Below, in pieces: positions 30,710-32,130 of a stretch of DNA of 32,130 nucleotides. The translations under genes were made by a program, and so were the position numbers. The notes under the pieces were generated by a model. That model was not told the origin of the DNA, made no database searches, and worked only from the letters and a program-made list of their open reading frames with translations. Each line of letters begins with the position of its first letter. Within the stretch, counting starts at the first letter, position 1. The stretch comes from an uncultured Solirubrobacterales bacterium (lineage in GTDB: Bacteria > Actinomycetota > Thermoleophilia > Solirubrobacterales > 70-9). Location of the stretch: the NCBI GenBank assembly GCA_903933815.1, contig CAIZLN010000069.1, forward strand, positions 1 to 32,130, read 5' to 3'.

Positions 30710-32044
30710 TTGATAGCTCGCCCCAGCCGGATGCCCAGTTTCTTCGCAATCGTCACGCTGATGATCATCAGCCTTTTTATGGCCACCGCGACCATCTCTT
30801 CAGCAGCGCCGGCAGGCGCAGCTCAGGTCTCAGTTACAAAGCAGCAGGCGGCCAAGGCTAAGGCGAAAGCCAAGGCGAAGGCCAAAGCCAGAGCAAAGGC
30901 CAGGGCACGGGCAAGGGAACGTCGGGCCAGGATGCTCAGGGGGCCATCGGGCCTTAGTTTTTACACACCGGTCAGGTCGATTCCGGCCCGCCACGGGACC
31001 TTGATCTGGTCGCGTGTCGCCGGCGGATCCGTTCCCCTCCAGAGCGCGGCATCAACCAGGCTGATTCTCTACAGCTCCACTTCAGTCACTGGTGATCGGG
31101 TCGCTGTTTCAGGCTCCGTGAGCATCCCGAAGGGCAAGGCACCCGCGGGTGGCTGGCCCGTCATCTCCTACGGTCACGGCACCACCGGCATCGCTGATCA
31201 GTGTGCTCCCTCTCGAAACACCGTGGGCGGTGTTGCGGATGGATACATCAGCTACACCGATCCGATCATGAACTCCTGGCTGGATGCCGGATATGTGGTC
31301 GCCCGAACTGATTACGAGGGTCTCGGCACGGAAGGTGTTCACCCTTTCCTCGTCGGCAAGTCCGCGGGCCGGGGAATTCTTGACATCGTCCGGGCAGCCC
31401 ATCAGATGAACCCGGCAATCTCGAAGGACTTCGTGATCACCGGTCACTCGCAGGGCGGCAATGCTTCGCTCTTCGCTGCCGACCAGGCAGCAACCTGGAC
31501 ACCGGAGCTCAAGCTCAAGGGAACAGTCGCTTACGCCCCGGCCTCACAGCTGAAGGAGCAGCTGCCGACCCTCCAGGGTCTGACCTCAACCGGCCTTACC
31601 CCCCTGGCGACGATGATCGTGAGGGGCATGGATTCCGTCTACCCCGAAATCGACGCAGACGCGCTCCTTTCCGATGAGATCCTCCCGTTTTACCCGGAAA
31701 CCCTCACCAAGTGCCTCTCGGAACTGTCTCAGGCAGACAGCCTCGGCTCAATACGCGGAAATCAGGTTGTCAGAGCAGGTGCTGATACCGCCGGCCTGCT
31801 GGAGATTCTGGGAGAGCAGAACCCGGTCGCCACCAGTGCGGCGCCGATAGTCCTTGCTCAGGGACTGGCAGATACAACCACCCTCCCCGGATTCACCGAT
31901 CTGCTCAGCTCCGTTCTGAGGAGGATTCCTGGCAACAGGGTGAGCCTTCTGGAGTATCCGGGTGTGGATCACGGGTCGATCCTTCAGGCATCCGCTGAAG
32001 ACGTGAATCAGAGGATTCAAAGCTGGCTGCCTTCGGGCAGGTAG
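30710..32044 (+). CDS. Secreted lipase with Lys/Arg-Ala-rich tail
   Basis: A 444-residue exported alpha/beta hydrolase of the secretory-lipase type. A signal peptide (about residues 1-37, hydrophobic core 11-30) is followed by a striking basic region (49-74) of alternating Lys or Arg and Ala. The catalytic domain has ISYGHGTTG (oxyanion), YEGLG, the nucleophile Ser247 in GHSQGG and the likely catalytic His421 in GVDHGS. It probably splits triacylglycerols or other esters outside the cell. The TTG start at 30710 is backed by AGGAG (30699-30703) with 6-base spacing; an in-frame start at 30671 would coincide with the -10 box. A strong terminator follows, so it is a single-gene unit. Confidence 0.85.
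   Translation: MIARPSRMPSFFAIVTLMIISLFMATATISSAAPAGAAQVSVTKQQAAKAKAKAKAKAKARAKARARARERRARMLRGPSGLSFYTPVRSIPARHGTLIWSRVAGGSVPLQSAASTRLILYSSTSVTGDRVAVSGSVSIPKGKAPAGGWPVISYGHGTTGIADQCAPSRNTVGGVADGYISYTDPIMNSWLDAGYVVARTDYEGLGTEGVHPFLVGKSAGRGILDIVRAAHQMNPAISKDFVITGHSQGGNASLFAADQAATWTPELKLKGTVAYAPASQLKEQLPTLQGLTSTGLTPLATMIVRGMDSVYPEIDADALLSDEILPFYPETLTKCLSELSQADSLGSIRGNQVVRAGADTAGLLEILGEQNPVATSAAPIVLAQGLADTTTLPGFTDLLSSVLRRIPGNRVSLLEYPGVDHGSILQASAEDVNQRIQSWLPSGR
30854..30931 (+). repeat. In-frame Lys/Arg-Ala dipeptide repeat in the lipase gene
   Basis: About ten consecutive (AAR/AGR/CGG)-(GCN) codon pairs encode alternating Lys or Arg and Ala. Codon variants differ from unit to unit (AAGGCT, AAGGCG, AAAGCC and so on), so the peptide pattern rather than the DNA repeat appears to be kept. 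Confidence 0.85.
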
Positions 32045-32070
32045 TCGGGATCGGGGCTCTCTCGTGAGGC

Positions 32071-32106
32071 AAACGACGGCGGCCATGCGGCCGGCGTCGT
32101 TTTCTC
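32071..32106 (+). terminator. Rho-independent terminator of the lipase gene
   Basis: AAACGACG (32071-32078) pairs with CGTCGTTT (32095-32102). After one G-G mismatch, CGGCC (32080-32084) pairs with GGCCG (32089-32093) around loop ATGC. The stem runs into TTTTCTC. It begins 26 bases after the stop codon. Confidence 0.8.
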
Positions 32107-32130
32107 AATGTCCCGGCCTTTCATGAATCA

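Noticed and set aside
30854-30931. Simple DNA satellite repeat
   Set aside because: The codons vary from unit to unit while the Lys/Arg-Ala pattern is kept in frame, so it is treated as part of the lipase.
1-32130. tRNA, rRNA, CRISPR array, transposase or prophage
   Set aside because: No cloverleaf-like segment, spaced repeats, transposase motif or phage structural gene was found; the single 'holin' domain is part of a chromosomal enzyme.

Overview
The window looks like chromosomal DNA from a high-GC actinobacterium, most likely of the Thermoleophilia/Solirubrobacterales type. This is inferred from gene content and style, not from a marker gene. The supporting points are a MurT-type lipid II amidation gene, a secreted NlpC/P60 protein behind a c-di-AMP riboswitch, frequent TTG/GTG starts, many 4-base start/stop overlaps, several genes whose start codon lies 6-9 bases after a TANNNT -10 box (leaderless mRNAs), and HSDL2-like, FadE5-like and FadB-like beta-oxidation genes. 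I found no tRNA, rRNA, CRISPR array, insertion sequence or phage module.

Layout. 1-1840 (-): an operon of a methyltransferase, a diacylglycerol-kinase-like lipid kinase and the start of murT, each overlapping the next by GTGA. 1923-5199 (+): a membrane-anchored cyclophilin, an alpha/beta hydrolase, a copper-type formylglycine-generating enzyme and two small membrane proteins. 5221-8589: a four-helix membrane protein (-), a UlaG-like metallo-beta-lactamase-fold hydrolase (+) and a holin-like domain fused to a type I phosphodiesterase (-). 8718-13480 (+): a large secreted lipase-like protein with a terminator-like hairpin in its leader, then a TetR regulator and a cytochrome P450, with a perfect 9+2+9 palindrome at the regulator's start. 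13572-16224: two divergent riboswitch-controlled units share one intergenic region. One is a c-di-AMP (ydaO) riboswitch before an NlpC/P60 gene (-). The other is a probable fluoride riboswitch before two crcB genes and a protein with three DUF190 modules (+). 16199-19462 (-): an ABC-2 exporter (ATPase, permease) runs into peptide chain release factor 3. 19496-21926: a decayed glycosyltransferase (nonsense codon plus internal deletion), an intact semialdehyde dehydrogenase and a remnant of an ABC permease, so this stretch is undergoing gene loss. 21927-28947: fatty-acid or acyl-CoA oxidation genes: a crotonase-like protein, an SDR, a thiolase-FadB operon and a convergent acyl-CoA dehydrogenase. 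28948-29561 holds no gene I can support. 29562-32106: a PLP enzyme of the ACC deaminase/D-cysteine desulfhydrase family (-) and a secreted lipase with a Lys/Arg-Ala tail (+), ending in a strong terminator.

How the genes fit together. The thiolase, FadB, acyl-CoA dehydrogenase, SDR and crotonase can together run beta-oxidation, and the two secreted lipases could supply fatty acids to it. The crcB pair would export fluoride under fluoride-riboswitch control. The NlpC/P60 protein would link wall hydrolysis to c-di-AMP. The most interesting area is 14160-16224: back-to-back riboswitches plus a triple-DUF190 protein translationally coupled to a heteromeric Fluc channel.
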